The notes beneath the pieces are model-generated. The model was given only the letters and a program-made list of their open reading frames with translations. It was not told where the DNA came from and did no database searches. From Alphaproteobacteria bacterium (GTDB taxonomy: Bacteria > Pseudomonadota > Alphaproteobacteria > CACIAM-22H2): DNA of 64,000 nucleotides. Of the stretch, positions 26,645-35,773 are shown piece by piece. Numbering within the stretch: the stretch's first letter is position 1; each line of letters begins with the position of its first letter. The stretch is taken from contig JAFKFM010000008.1 in NCBI GenBank assembly GCA_017308135.1, positions 1-64,000 on the forward strand, read 5' to 3'. Made by a program: the position numbers and the translations under genes.

Positions 26645-27999
26645 CGGCCGCGACCGCGACGATGGATCCGCGCACGCGCCGCTTGTTGGAAGCGCCGATC
26701 GTACCGCTGCTGCTGCGTATGGCGTGGCCCAATGTGCTGATCATGATCGCGCAGGCTTCGACCGGGCTGATCGAAACCTGGTGGCTCGCCAAGCTCGGCA
26801 CCGACGCGCTGGCCGGCATGGCCCTGGTCTTCCCGCCCTTCATGCTGATGACGATGATCTCGGCGGGCGCGATGGGCGGGGGCATATCTTCCGCCGTCGC
26901 GCGCGCCTTGGGGGCCGGTAAGCGCGACGCGGCCGACGCGATCGTGCTGCATGCCGTCGTCGTCAATCTTGCCTTGGCGCTGGTCTTCGCGATCGTGTTC
27001 CTGGCCTTCGGCCGCGACATCTATCGCGCGATGGGCGGGACCGGCGGCGAATTGGAGGCGGCCCTCGTCTATTCCGACATCGTTTTCGCGGGCGGCGTGT
27101 TCGTCTGGGTGTCGAACGCGCTGGCGAGCGTCATCCGCGGCACGGGCAATATGCTGTTCCCGGCGATCGTCACCTCGATCGGCGTGGCGTTCCTGATCCC
27201 GGCGTCGCCGTTGCTGATTTTCGGCGTCGGCCCGATCCCGGCCTTGGGCGTGGCGGGCGGCGGGCTCGCCGTCGTGATCTTTTTCGCCGGCGCCACGCTC
27301 GCCTTCGCCTGGTACATCCTGACGGGGCGCAACGCCGCAAGGCTGCGTTGGGTCAAGCTGCGCTGGACGCCGATCGCCGACATTCTGCGGATCGGCGCGT
27401 TTTCGGCCATTTCGTCGATCCTGACGACGCTGGTGATCGCGGGCGCGACGGCGCTGGTGGCGCATGAAGCCGGGGCCGACGCCGTGGCCGGTTTCGGCAC
27501 GGGCGCACGGCTCGAATATCTTCTGATCCCGCTGATCTTCGGCATCGGCGCGCCGATGGTGGCGCTGGTCGGCACCAATATCGGGGCCGGCAACCGCGAC
27601 CGCGCGCTATCGATCGCGATGGTCGGCGGCGCGCTCGCCTTCGCGGTGACGGAAGCGATCGGCATCGTCGCCGCGATCTGGCCCGAAACATGGCTCGGCC
27701 TGTTCAGCGTCGCGCCCGCGATGATCGAAACCGGCAGCGCCTATCTACGCATCGTCGGGCCGTTCTACGGTTTCTTCGGCCTGGGGCTCGCGCTCTATTT
27801 CGCCTCGCAAGGGGCGGGGCGGCTCTTCTGGCCGTTGCTCGGCGGGCTCCTGCGCGTGGCGATCGCGTTGGGCGGCAGCGTGATCGCGTTGCGTCTCGGC
27901 GCGCCGATCGACTGGATCTTCGTATGTCTTGCTGCCGCACTCGCGGCCTACGGCATCGTGGTCGCGGTTGCCGTGCGCGGCGGCGCGTGGTTCCGATGA
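26641..27999 (+). CDS. MATE-family efflux transporter
   Basis: 452-residue integral membrane protein with about twelve hydrophobic segments arranged as two MATE halves. Landmarks: LLLRMAWPNVLIMIAQ near the N-terminus, GMALVFPPFMLMTMISAGAMG, and the second-half GFGTGARLEYLLIPL plus GAPMVALVGTNIGAGN. It would expel drugs or metabolites by Na+ or H+ antiport. ATGA overlap with the HxlR regulator indicates a two-gene operon. Confidence 0.9.
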   Translation: MTAATATMDPRTRRLLEAPIVPLLLRMAWPNVLIMIAQASTGLIETWWLAKLGTDALAGMALVFPPFMLMTMISAGAMGGGISSAVARALGAGKRDAADAIVLHAVVVNLALALVFAIVFLAFGRDIYRAMGGTGGELEAALVYSDIVFAGGVFVWVSNALASVIRGTGNMLFPAIVTSIGVAFLIPASPLLIFGVGPIPALGVAGGGLAVVIFFAGATLAFAWYILTGRNAARLRWVKLRWTPIADILRIGAFSAISSILTTLVIAGATALVAHEAGADAVAGFGTGARLEYLLIPLIFGIGAPMVALVGTNIGAGNRDRALSIAMVGGALAFAVTEAIGIVAAIWPETWLGLFSVAPAMIETGSAYLRIVGPFYGFFGLGLALYFASQGAGRLFWPLLGGLLRVAIALGGSVIALRLGAPIDWIFVCLAAALAAYGIVVAVAVRGGAWFR

Positions 28000-28006
28000 A
28001 CGCCGA

Positions 28007-28744
28007 TCACGGAATCTCGAACAAACGTCCCCAACTCTGCACGCGCGACGGTTTCTCGCCGATCAGACGCAGGCCGGTCCACACCGCCGTCGCGACCGTG
28101 TCGAGAACGGGGATGCCGAGTTCGCGTTCGAGTTCCGCCGCGATTTTGCCGCCGCGCATATTGGTGCACAGGATGACGATCGCGTCGGGCTTGGCGGCCG
28201 CAACCTCGCGGATCAGCCGGGCGATCGTCGCTTCGTCGATCTCGGCGAAGGCGTAGTTGACGCGCTCGCCCGTGTGCCGCTCAGCGGCGCAGGTCAGGCC
28301 TTCGCGTTCGAAATTGGCGACGATCTTCGCCTGCACATCGTCGAGATAGGGCGAGACGAGGCCGTAGCGTTTTACGCCGAACGCGCGGAACAACTCCATC
28401 AGTGCCAGGACCGACGTGCCGGCCTTGGCGCCGGTGCGTTCCGCGATTCGCGCGCAAAGCCGCCGGTCCGCATCGAGGCCCAGCCAGCTTGCCGACGTGC
28501 CGTTCCACACGATGGCGCCCGCGCGCGCATCAGCCAGCAATTCGGCGGCGGCCAAGATCGGCGTATCGTCGAACTGCGCCAGCGCCTTTTCGCCCAGCGA
28601 AATCTCCGTCACCCGGAAGCGGCCGAAATGCGCGGTCACGTCCGGCAGGCTCGCCAGCATCGCGGCGGTGACGGGTTCGAGCACCGTGTTGGAGGACGGC
28701 GTGAGCATGCCGATATGCTTGCGCGCAGACGGAAGGGGGGCCAT
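28007..28744 (-). CDS. Arylmalonate decarboxylase/maleate isomerase-like Asp/Glu-racemase-superfamily enzyme
   Basis: 245 residues with the two-lobed Asp/Glu racemase fold. HIGMLTPSSNTVLEP starts lobe 1, and GVKRYGLVSPYLDDVQAK starts lobe 2. The second-lobe catalytic Cys is present (C193, VILCTNMRGG); at the first-lobe position, where maleate isomerases and racemases carry a Cys, the sequence is IVWNGTSA (80-84), with no Cys. A single-Cys pattern resembles arylmalonate decarboxylase. The start at 28744 gives the family N-terminus; an in-frame ATG at 28780 overlaps the divergent amidohydrolase start. Closely related to the gene at 31084. Confidence 0.8.
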   Translation of the reverse strand: MAPLPSARKHIGMLTPSSNTVLEPVTAAMLASLPDVTAHFGRFRVTEISLGEKALAQFDDTPILAAAELLADARAGAIVWNGTSASWLGLDADRRLCARIAERTGAKAGTSVLALMELFRAFGVKRYGLVSPYLDDVQAKIVANFEREGLTCAAERHTGERVNYAFAEIDEATIARLIREVAAAKPDAIVILCTNMRGGKIAAELERELGIPVLDTVATAVWTGLRLIGEKPSRVQSWGRLFEIP

Positions 28745-28778
28745 GGAATCGTCGTTCTGTGTTAAAAGAGCCGCGACC

Positions 28779-30284
28779 ATGACCCACGATTTGCTGATCC
28801 GCAACGCCCGAATCGTATCGCCCACGCGGCCGCGTTCGCTCATTCCCGCCGATATCCTGATCCGCGACGGCAAGATCGCCGCGATCGGCAAAGTCGCCGA
28901 TCCGCCGCCGGGCGTCGAGGTCGTGCAGGCCGAGGGCAAGCTGGCGCTGCCGGGCCTGATCAACGCGCATGTGCATTCGCCCGGCAATCTGATGCGCGGC
29001 TGCCTCGATTCCTATCCGCTCGAAGTTTTCATGCTCTACGAGGTGCCGCCGCTGGCCGATAGCGCCACGGCCGGGCGGCTCGCCTATCTGCGCACGGCGC
29101 TGGGGGCGATCGAGATGCTGAAGCTTGGCATCACCACGGTCCTCGACGACGCGTTTTTCGTACCGACCGTGTCGCCCGACGCGATCGATGCGGTGATGAC
29201 CGCCTATCGCGATTCGGGCATGCGCGCGACGGTCGCCCTCGATCAGCCCAATATCGTCGAATACGAGAAGCAGCCGTTTCTGGCCGAGTTGATCGACGCC
29301 GAAACGCGGGCGGCGATGGACGCCGCCCCCCGCCAATCGGCCGACGAATTGATGGCATGCTACGCCCATCTTGTCGGCAAATGGCACGGGGCCGCGCGCG
29401 GGCGTTTGGGCGCGGCCGTTTCGTGTTCGGCCCCGCATCGCGTGACGAAGGATTATTTTGGCCGCTTGTCGGCGCTGTCGCGCGAGCGCGATCTGCCGTT
29501 CTTCGTCCATATCCTGGAGACCAAGACGCAGCGTGTGTTCGGCGAGGAAAAGCTCGGCAAATCCCTCGTCAAATACGTGAACGATCTCGGCTTCCTGGAT
29601 GAGCGCATGCTCGTCATCCACGCGATCTGGATCGACGACGAGGATATCGCCGTGCTGGCGAAATCGGGCTGCACGGTCGCGCATAACCCGATCTGCAATC
29701 TGCGCCTGGGCAGCGGCATCATGCCGTGGCGGCGTTTGCGCAACGCGGGCGTGCCCATCGCCATCGGCACGGACGAAGCGACGGTCGACGACACGCATAA
29801 TCTTTGGCTCGCGGCCAAGGCGGCGGGGCTCGTTCACAATATCGCGCGCGAGGATTGGCGCGAATGGCCGTCCGCGCCGGAAGTTCTCGATGCGTTGTTC
29901 GACGGCGGGGCGCGTGCGGCCCGGCGCAATGAAAAACTCGGCAAGCTGGAGGTCGGGGCGGCGGGCGACGTGATCCTCGTCGATCTGGAAACGCCCGCCT
30001 TCGTGCCGCTCAACGATATCGAACGCCAGCTCGTGTTCTGCGAAACGGGTTCGTCGGTGCGCGACGTGATCGTCGACGGCGAGTTGGTCGTCCATAACGG
30101 CCGCTTGCTGACGCTGGACGAGAAGGCGATCTACGCAGAAATCGCCGAACTCACGCCCAAGCTCGCGGCCGATATGGCCGCGTTGCGCGTCGAGGCCACC
30201 AAGCTCGAGCCCGCCTATCGCGAAATGTATCAGCGCGCGATGGCGCGCGACGTGGGCCTGCAACGGCGCGGCGGGCAGGGGTGA
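28779..30284 (+). CDS. Amidohydrolase-family protein (deaminase-like)
   Basis: 501-residue metal-dependent hydrolase. Metal ligands HxH at H64/H66 (NAHVHS), H244 (FFVHILETK), H281 (VIHAIW) and D332 (IGTDEA). It resembles the S-adenosylhomocysteine/chlorohydrolase branch but is longer at the C-terminus, with a helical extension after residue 440. Start ATG 28779 is where the family sequence begins (MTHDLLIRNARIVSP). It shares a GTGA overlap with the next gene. The substrate is likely a heterocycle or cyclic amide, by context. Confidence 0.86.
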   Translation: MTHDLLIRNARIVSPTRPRSLIPADILIRDGKIAAIGKVADPPPGVEVVQAEGKLALPGLINAHVHSPGNLMRGCLDSYPLEVFMLYEVPPLADSATAGRLAYLRTALGAIEMLKLGITTVLDDAFFVPTVSPDAIDAVMTAYRDSGMRATVALDQPNIVEYEKQPFLAELIDAETRAAMDAAPRQSADELMACYAHLVGKWHGAARGRLGAAVSCSAPHRVTKDYFGRLSALSRERDLPFFVHILETKTQRVFGEEKLGKSLVKYVNDLGFLDERMLVIHAIWIDDEDIAVLAKSGCTVAHNPICNLRLGSGIMPWRRLRNAGVPIAIGTDEATVDDTHNLWLAAKAAGLVHNIAREDWREWPSAPEVLDALFDGGARAARRNEKLGKLEVGAAGDVILVDLETPAFVPLNDIERQLVFCETGSSVRDVIVDGELVVHNGRLLTLDEKAIYAEIAELTPKLAADMAALRVEATKLEPAYREMYQRAMARDVGLQRRGGQG

Positions 30285-31087
30285 TCCCGGGTTACGCGCG
30301 GATCGAAGCCGGTCGCATCGTCGAAACGCGCGGCGATGCGCGCTTTTTCCAAGCGGCGTCGCTGGGCAAGATGGTGACCGCCGCGCTCGCGTTACGCCAT
30401 CTCGATCTCGATGCGCCCGTCGCAACGGCAACCTGGACGCCGCCCTTCGACGCCGCCGATATCACGATCCGCGACGTGTTGATGCACCGCGCCGGCCTGT
30501 CCGTGCCCGATTATCCCGGCCGCGAACCCGATGCGCCCGTGCCTACATTGGCGCAATCCTTGGATGGGATCGGTGCGCCCGGACCCCTGCGCCGGACGGG
30601 ACCGAATGGGCGCTTCGCCTATTCGGGCGGCGGCTATACTTGGCTGCAATTGGCGATCGAGGAAACGGCGGGCCGCAGCTTCGACGATCTGGTTCGCGAA
30701 TGGGATTTGTGGGCCAACCCGACGGGCCTGTCATGCGAAACCGGACACGACGCGGCAGGCAATTCGCTGCCGTTCTATCGTTACGACGGCGCGGCGGCGG
30801 GGTTGCTCGCCACACCGTCCGCCTTCGCGCGTTTCATGATCGATGCGCCACTTGCGCACCTCGCCGAGGCGACGATCGAAACCGGCGGGGTCGACGGGCT
30901 ATGGCCGCGTTACGGCTTGGGCGTCGAGATCGATAACGGCGTGATCGGCCATCACGGGATCAATCGCGGCTGGCGCGCTTTGGCGGCGTTCGATCCGGCG
31001 ACGCGCGACGGGCTCGTGCTGTTTGCGAACCGCGACGGCGCGGAGGCCGAGTTGGAAGACGCCTATCGCGCGTGGCGCCGGCGTTAG
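30281..31087 (+). CDS. Serine hydrolase of the beta-lactamase/esterase family
   Basis: 268 residues with the penicillin-binding fold: SxxK at S27-K30 (ASLGKM), YxG at Y114 (FAYSGGGY) and an HHG motif near residue 228 (VIGHHGIN). No signal peptide is seen, so it acts in the cytoplasm. The start is GTG at 30281, overlapping the amidohydrolase stop (GTGA), so translation is coupled. It is shorter than typical class C esterases (~380). It may hydrolyse an ester or amide produced upstream; no specific role can be stated. Confidence 0.8.
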   Translation: MIPGYARIEAGRIVETRGDARFFQAASLGKMVTAALALRHLDLDAPVATATWTPPFDAADITIRDVLMHRAGLSVPDYPGREPDAPVPTLAQSLDGIGAPGPLRRTGPNGRFAYSGGGYTWLQLAIEETAGRSFDDLVREWDLWANPTGLSCETGHDAAGNSLPFYRYDGAAAGLLATPSAFARFMIDAPLAHLAEATIETGGVDGLWPRYGLGVEIDNGVIGHHGINRGWRALAAFDPATRDGLVLFANRDGAEAELEDAYRAWRRR

Positions 31088-31827
31088 AGCTTGAACACGC
31101 CGCCCCACGCGGCGGCGGCGGGCGAAGGGTCGACGCCCAGCATCTTCAACGCCTTCCAGATCACGATCGATGTCGCGTCGTGGAAGGGAATGCCCGTCTC
31201 GCCCTCGATTTCCGCCGCCACGATCGCGGCAGGGTAGTTCGTGCACCAGCCGATCAATACGTCGGGCTTCGCCTTGGCGGCGTCGCGCGCCTGCTCGCGG
31301 ATCGTATCGAGCGGCACGAAGGCGTAGCTGAGATTGTCAGTGAGCCGCAGATTGGACCGCGACACGGTCTCGAACCCCAATGCCGCGAAATTCGCTTCGA
31401 CCTTCGCTTGATACGGGTCGAGATAGGGTGTCACGAAGCCGATGCGTTTCGCACCCAGCGCGTTCAGCGCATCGATCTGCGCGAACAGCGACGTGGTCGC
31501 CGGACAACCGGCCGTTTCGGACAGGCGCTGGACGAGTTCCCCTTCGACCTTATGGCCGACCGAGCCGCCCTTGCTGCCGTTCCACACGATCACGCCCGGC
31601 TTGGCATGGCCGAGCAGTTCGGCGGCGCGGGTCATCGATTGCCAATCGTAGCTGCCGGGGAATGGGTCGCTGGTGCCGAATACGGGCGTGCGCGAATGCA
31701 GCGGCACGACCGCGGGGAAATGCGACAGCACGCCGGCGGTCACGCGCTCGACGACGTTGTTACCGGACGGTGTCACCACCGCCAGATATTTGTTCTGGGC
31801 GAGAAAACGTTCGGTCGGCGTGGGCAT
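31084..31827 (-). CDS. Arylmalonate decarboxylase/maleate isomerase-like enzyme
   Basis: 247 residues, same fold as the 28007 gene. Lobe 1 starts YLAVVTPSGNNVVERV, and lobe 2 starts GAKRIGFVTPYLDPYQAK. The first-lobe catalytic position reads VIVWNGSKGG (W82-S85, no Cys), while the second-lobe Cys is C195 (GWCTNYPA). It starts inside the stop of the upstream permease (TAATG, one-base overlap), so it is the last gene of the second Pot-type importer operon, implying that the imported compound is its substrate. Confidence 0.82.
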   Translation of the reverse strand: MPTPTERFLAQNKYLAVVTPSGNNVVERVTAGVLSHFPAVVPLHSRTPVFGTSDPFPGSYDWQSMTRAAELLGHAKPGVIVWNGSKGGSVGHKVEGELVQRLSETAGCPATTSLFAQIDALNALGAKRIGFVTPYLDPYQAKVEANFAALGFETVSRSNLRLTDNLSYAFVPLDTIREQARDAAKAKPDVLIGWCTNYPAAIVAAEIEGETGIPFHDATSIVIWKALKMLGVDPSPAAAAWGGVFKL

Positions 31828-32627
31828 TACATCTCCGCGATTTTGCGCAGGCCGACCATACGTTCGCAGAGCAACAACAGCAACAAGACCAAGCCGATCA
31901 ACAGGCTGGAAATCGCCGCGATCGTCGGGTCGGGCTGTTCTTCGACCAGATTCAGCATCTGGATCGGCAGCGTCTTCGTCCACGCGTTGGTGAAAAAGAT
32001 CGACACCGCGTAGTTGTCCATCGACGCGAGGAACGCGAAGATTCCCGACGTGAGGAAGGCGGGCGCCAAGTTCGGGATCAGCACGCGCGTCACGGCTTGC
32101 GGCGCCGAACAGCCCAGCGTACGCGCCGCGTCGATCAGCGAGAAATCGAACAGCGTCAGCGCCGAATAGAGCGTGCGCGCGATATAGGGAATGGTGATGA
32201 CGACATGGGCGAGGGCGAGGCTCAGCCACACGTCGCGCAACCCGGCGTAGCGGAAGGCCTGCAGGAAGGCGATGCCGAGCACGAGGCCCGGCAGCATCAA
32301 AGGCGAGGTCAGGAACGCGGCGATCGCTTCGCGGCCCGCAAAGCGCCCGCGCGCCAGCGCCGTCGCCGCCATGCCGCCGATCAACATCGAAACCAGTGTG
32401 GCGACCGCCGCGATCTGCGCCGAGACGATCAGCGAGCTCGACAATCCGCGCACATTCATCAAACGTTGATACCAGCGCATCGACCAGCCGGGCGGGGGCA
32501 GGGTGAAGAGATTGCTCGAGCCGAACGACACGACGATGGCGACGACCAGCGGGGTCAGCAGGAAGATGACCGTCGCGGCGGCAATCGCCCAGACCGCGAC
32601 ATTGGCGGTGCGTTCGGTCAGGGTCAT
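31827..32627 (-). CDS. ABC transporter permease (PotC-like)
   Basis: 266-residue inner-membrane subunit with about six membrane segments and EAA loop FSLIDAARTLGCSAPQAVTR. The start at 32627 is chosen because it forms an ATGA overlap with the upstream permease; an earlier in-frame ATG at 32666 would overlap more. It shares PPPGWSMRWYQRLM and the EAA block with the PotC-like gene at 22197. Confidence 0.9.
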   Translation of the reverse strand: MTLTERTANVAVWAIAAATVIFLLTPLVVAIVVSFGSSNLFTLPPPGWSMRWYQRLMNVRGLSSSLIVSAQIAAVATLVSMLIGGMAATALARGRFAGREAIAAFLTSPLMLPGLVLGIAFLQAFRYAGLRDVWLSLALAHVVITIPYIARTLYSALTLFDFSLIDAARTLGCSAPQAVTRVLIPNLAPAFLTSGIFAFLASMDNYAVSIFFTNAWTKTLPIQMLNLVEEQPDPTIAAISSLLIGLVLLLLLLCERMVGLRKIAEM

Positions 32628-33460
32628 CGCGAATCTCCCTTGCCGCGCGAGAGCAGCGCGCTGCACGCCACGATGGCGACCGCCAGGAACAGCAGGATCG
32701 TCGCGGTCGTCGCGCCCAGCGCCTCGTTACGCATCAGCAGGAAGGCGCGGCCGGTCAGCGTCGCCAGCGTTTGGAAGCGGTCGCCGATCAGCAGGCTGGG
32801 AATGACGTACATCGATGTGGCGAGCGAGAACACGATCGACACGCCGCCGACGATGCCCGGCATGGCGAGCGGCAGCGCCACGTTGAAGAAGCGGAACACG
32901 GGCGGTGCGCCCAGCGTCGCGGCCGCGTCCTGCAAATTCGGGTCGGCGAGTTTCAGCACCGAATAGATCGGCAGGATCATAAAGGGCAGGAACACGTTCG
33001 CGGCCCCCATGACGAGGCCGTGTTCGGTGAACAGCAGCAATTTGGGTTCGTCCCAAACGCCGGTCGCGACGAGAATGGCGGCGACAATGCCGTCGCGGCG
33101 CAGCACGATCTGCCAGGCGAAGGTCTTGACGACCACGCCGACCGACAGCGGCAGGATGATCGCGATCAGCATCGCCACTTGAACCGCGCCCTTGGAGCGC
33201 GCGAGGGCGACCGCCGTGGGATAGCCGAGAGCGAGGCACACGACCGTCGTCCAGAAGGCGACGCGCAGCGTGTTGCCGATGACGACCCAGTTGAACGGCT
33301 CGGACAGGAAGCTCGAGTAGTTCGACAGCGTGAAACCATCCGCGCCCATGAAGCCGCGCGCGACCAGCACCACGACCGGGATGGCGAACACGATCACCAT
33401 ATAGATCGCCGCCGGCAACGCCAGCAGCAGGACCGGATCGAAGCGGAGCTTCATCGTCAT
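32624..33460 (-). CDS. ABC transporter permease (PotB-like)
   Basis: 278 residues, about six membrane segments, shared WQIVLRRDGIV and YVIPSLLIGDRFQ blocks with the permease at 21361 and an EAA-type loop (NLQDAAATLGAPPVFRFF). ATG 33460 overlaps the ATPase stop by 4 bases and is preferred over the upstream in-frame ATG at 33511. Confidence 0.9.
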   Translation of the reverse strand: MTMKLRFDPVLLLALPAAIYMVIVFAIPVVVLVARGFMGADGFTLSNYSSFLSEPFNWVVIGNTLRVAFWTTVVCLALGYPTAVALARSKGAVQVAMLIAIILPLSVGVVVKTFAWQIVLRRDGIVAAILVATGVWDEPKLLLFTEHGLVMGAANVFLPFMILPIYSVLKLADPNLQDAAATLGAPPVFRFFNVALPLAMPGIVGGVSIVFSLATSMYVIPSLLIGDRFQTLATLTGRAFLLMRNEALGATTATILLFLAVAIVACSALLSRGKGDSR

Positions 33461-34545
33461 GCGGCTTGGGCCTCGGCGGGATAGATCAACGTGTCTTCCA
33501 AACGCCACCACAAGGTCGTTTGCGTGCCGATGGCAAGGCCCGGCGGCAAAGCGCTGGTTTCGACCATCGCACTCGCGCCATTCGCGCCGGCGAGCAGCAC
33601 ATGGATGCGCGAGCCTTGGAAGATGATCTCCTTCACCTCGGCGTCGATATAATTGACCGCCTCGTTCGCGGGCGGGGCGCCCAGCGCGATGCGTTCGGGC
33701 CGCACGGCGAGGGTGACGGCGGAGCCGCGCGTATAACCGGCCTGGACGAAGATGCGGCCGAACGCGGTGTCGACCGCCAGAATATCGCCTTCGGCGGGAC
33801 CGGCCGTGCCGGCGATGCGCGTCGAATGGCCGACGAACTCGAGCACGAAGCCGGTCTTGGGCTTGTGATAGATGTCGAGCGGCGTCGCGAATTGCTCGAT
33901 CGCGCCGCGGCTCATCACAGCGACGCGATCGGACATGACCAACGCTTCCTCCTGGTCATGCGTGACCAGAACGGTCGTGATGCCGAGCGAGCGCAGCAGG
34001 CCTTTCAGCTCGATCTGCATATTTTCGCGCAGCTTGCGATCGAGGGCCGAGAACGGCTCGTCGAGCAGCATCAGTTTGGGGGCGACCGCAAGCGCGCGGG
34101 CGACCGCCACGCGCTGTTGCTGGCCGCCGGACAAGCCCCGCACCGGCCGATCGGCGAAGGCCGTCATGTGCACGAGGCCGAGGAATTTTTCGATCGTCGC
34201 CTTGTGCTGGTCCTTCGGCACTTTGCGCGCGCGCAAGCCGAAGCGCACATTCTCGGCGACCGAGAGATGCGGGAATAGCGCGTAGTTCTGGAACACGACG
34301 CCGACGTCGCGCAGATGCGGCGGCGTATTCGTGATGTCCTTGCCGTCGAGTTTGACGACGCCTTGATCGGGGCTCATCAGCCCAGAGACGATGCGCAGCA
34401 ACGTGGTTTTGCCGCAGCCCGAAGGCCCGAGGAGAGAGACGAACTCCCCTCGGGCGATCTTGATATCCACGCCGTTGAGCACGCGATGGCCGGCGAAGGA
34501 TTTCTCCGCGCCGCCGACATCGAGAAATCCTTCGTTTCCGGTCAT
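33457..34545 (-). CDS. ABC transporter ATP-binding protein (PotA-like)
   Basis: 362 residues. Walker A GPSGCGKTT at 40-48, Q-loop VVFQNYALF, signature LSGGQQQR at 138-145, Walker B LMLLDE (D162/E163), FVTHDQ-type switch (VLVTHDQEEA) and a C-terminal TOBE domain (AVRPERIAL). It energises the second Pot-type importer; 25 bases separate it from the binding-protein gene upstream. Confidence 0.93.
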   Translation of the reverse strand: MTGNEGFLDVGGAEKSFAGHRVLNGVDIKIARGEFVSLLGPSGCGKTTLLRIVSGLMSPDQGVVKLDGKDITNTPPHLRDVGVVFQNYALFPHLSVAENVRFGLRARKVPKDQHKATIEKFLGLVHMTAFADRPVRGLSGGQQQRVAVARALAVAPKLMLLDEPFSALDRKLRENMQIELKGLLRSLGITTVLVTHDQEEALVMSDRVAVMSRGAIEQFATPLDIYHKPKTGFVLEFVGHSTRIAGTAGPAEGDILAVDTAFGRIFVQAGYTRGSAVTLAVRPERIALGAPPANEAVNYIDAEVKEIIFQGSRIHVLLAGANGASAMVETSALPPGLAIGTQTTLWWRLEDTLIYPAEAQAA

Positions 34546-34570
34546 CGTATGCTTCTTCGTGTAGCTTCGA

Positions 34571-35629
34571 TCAGAGCGACATTTCCTTATCCCAGCGGGT
34601 CACCCAGCTGGCGCGATTGGCCGACACATTCGCCCAATCGATCGGGTGGATGACCAGCTTGTCGAGACCGGCGGGGGCCGGCACCTTGCCGTTGGTCGGC
34701 AAGGCGTAGGTCGCGGCGGCCAGCTGCGCCTGGATTTCCGGGCTCAGCATCAGATCGATGTAAGCGGCCGCCATTTCGGGCATCGGACCGTCCTTGACCA
34801 GCGCCACGCCCGACGGCATCGAGAACGTGCCTTCCTTGGGGGCGGCCAACTCGATCGGTGCGCCGCGCGCCTTGCGCGCCAGCGCCAGGGTCGAGATCGA
34901 GCCGTAGACCATGAACGCTTCGCCCTGTTCGAGCAGATTGTAGGCTTGGCCTTCCTGCGTATAGGCCATCAGCAGGTTCGGCTTCATTTCCTTCAGCTTG
35001 GCGAAGGCCGCGTCCATATCCTTCTGCGCTTCGGCCATCGGCTTGCCGGTCTTGAGGAATGAGGCGAGGAACAGGTTCATCACGCCTTCGGTGTTCTGCA
35101 GGCCCGGCAGGATGACGCGGCTCTTGTACTTGGGATCGTAGGCTTCGGCCCACGAGGCCGGTGCGGCCATGCGGTTCGTGTTGTAGGCGATGCCGACCCA
35201 GGGCTGCAGGTAGTTGACCCACATGCCGTCCATATGCGTGACACCCGGCTTCAGCGACGCGGCGTTCGGCACGACCTTGGGCAGCGGCGTCAGCAGGCCT
35301 TCGGCGACGGCGGTGATCATCACCGGATCGTCCATCTGGACGAGCGACAGATATTGGCTGCCCTTGTTCTTTTGCATCTTCTCGAGGTTCACGAGCGAGC
35401 GCGTGCCCTCGTACACGACCTTGATGTTGTACTTCTTCTCGAAGGCCGGGATCATGATCTCGTTGGTCCAGGTCTGTTGGCTGGACGCACCGCCGACGAC
35501 CATTTCCTTGGGCTGGGCGCGGACGATCGCGGGGGCGGCGAGAATGCCGGCGCCGGCGAGCGACGCGGCAAGGAAGCCGCGCCGATTCAGAGAAGAATGG
35601 CGCAGGGCGAGGCGGGTCGGTTCGGTCAT
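34571..35629 (-). CDS. Periplasmic binding protein, polyamine-type ABC importer (PotD-like)
   Basis: 352-residue binding protein with a clean twin-arginine leader (LNRRGFLAAS, cleavage near VRAQP at about residue 39). Landmarks VVGGASSQ, YEGTRSLVNLEKMQ, QMDDPVM, HMDGMWVNYLQPW and YNLLEQGEAF match the paralogue at 19165. The start at 35629 is fixed by AGGAGAG eight bases upstream. It heads the operon SBP-ATPase-permease-permease-decarboxylase-like enzyme, read from a sigma-54-like promoter. Confidence 0.9.
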   Translation of the reverse strand: MTEPTRLALRHSSLNRRGFLAASLAGAGILAAPAIVRAQPKEMVVGGASSQQTWTNEIMIPAFEKKYNIKVVYEGTRSLVNLEKMQKNKGSQYLSLVQMDDPVMITAVAEGLLTPLPKVVPNAASLKPGVTHMDGMWVNYLQPWVGIAYNTNRMAAPASWAEAYDPKYKSRVILPGLQNTEGVMNLFLASFLKTGKPMAEAQKDMDAAFAKLKEMKPNLLMAYTQEGQAYNLLEQGEAFMVYGSISTLALARKARGAPIELAAPKEGTFSMPSGVALVKDGPMPEMAAAYIDLMLSPEIQAQLAAATYALPTNGKVPAPAGLDKLVIHPIDWANVSANRASWVTRWDKEMSL

Positions 35630-35709
35630 GAAGCTCTCCTGATCTGGATGGGCGCCCGTTTTCGGGCGGCGCGGGATGGGGCGACGCGTGCTGATGTCGG
35701 GATGGATGA

Positions 35710-35724
35710 GCAATGCGTGTGCCA
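35710..35724 (-). promoter_or_regulatory. Sigma-54-like (-24/-12) promoter
   Basis: On the minus strand the sequence TGGCACACGCATTGC matches the RpoN consensus closely (TGGCAC, GG-N10-GC spacing, TTGC then T). Transcription would start near 35698, about 69 bases before the binding-protein ATG at 35629. Confidence 0.55.
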
Positions 35725-35773
35725 CAGGGCGCCAGAGGCCGTTTTTCGGGCGTCCTTGCCGTCTCGCCGCTGG

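Noticed and set aside
28530..30431. Long minus-strand frame opposite the amidohydrolase
   Set aside because: No recognisable domain, and the plus-strand gene has clear metal ligands and tight operon junctions.
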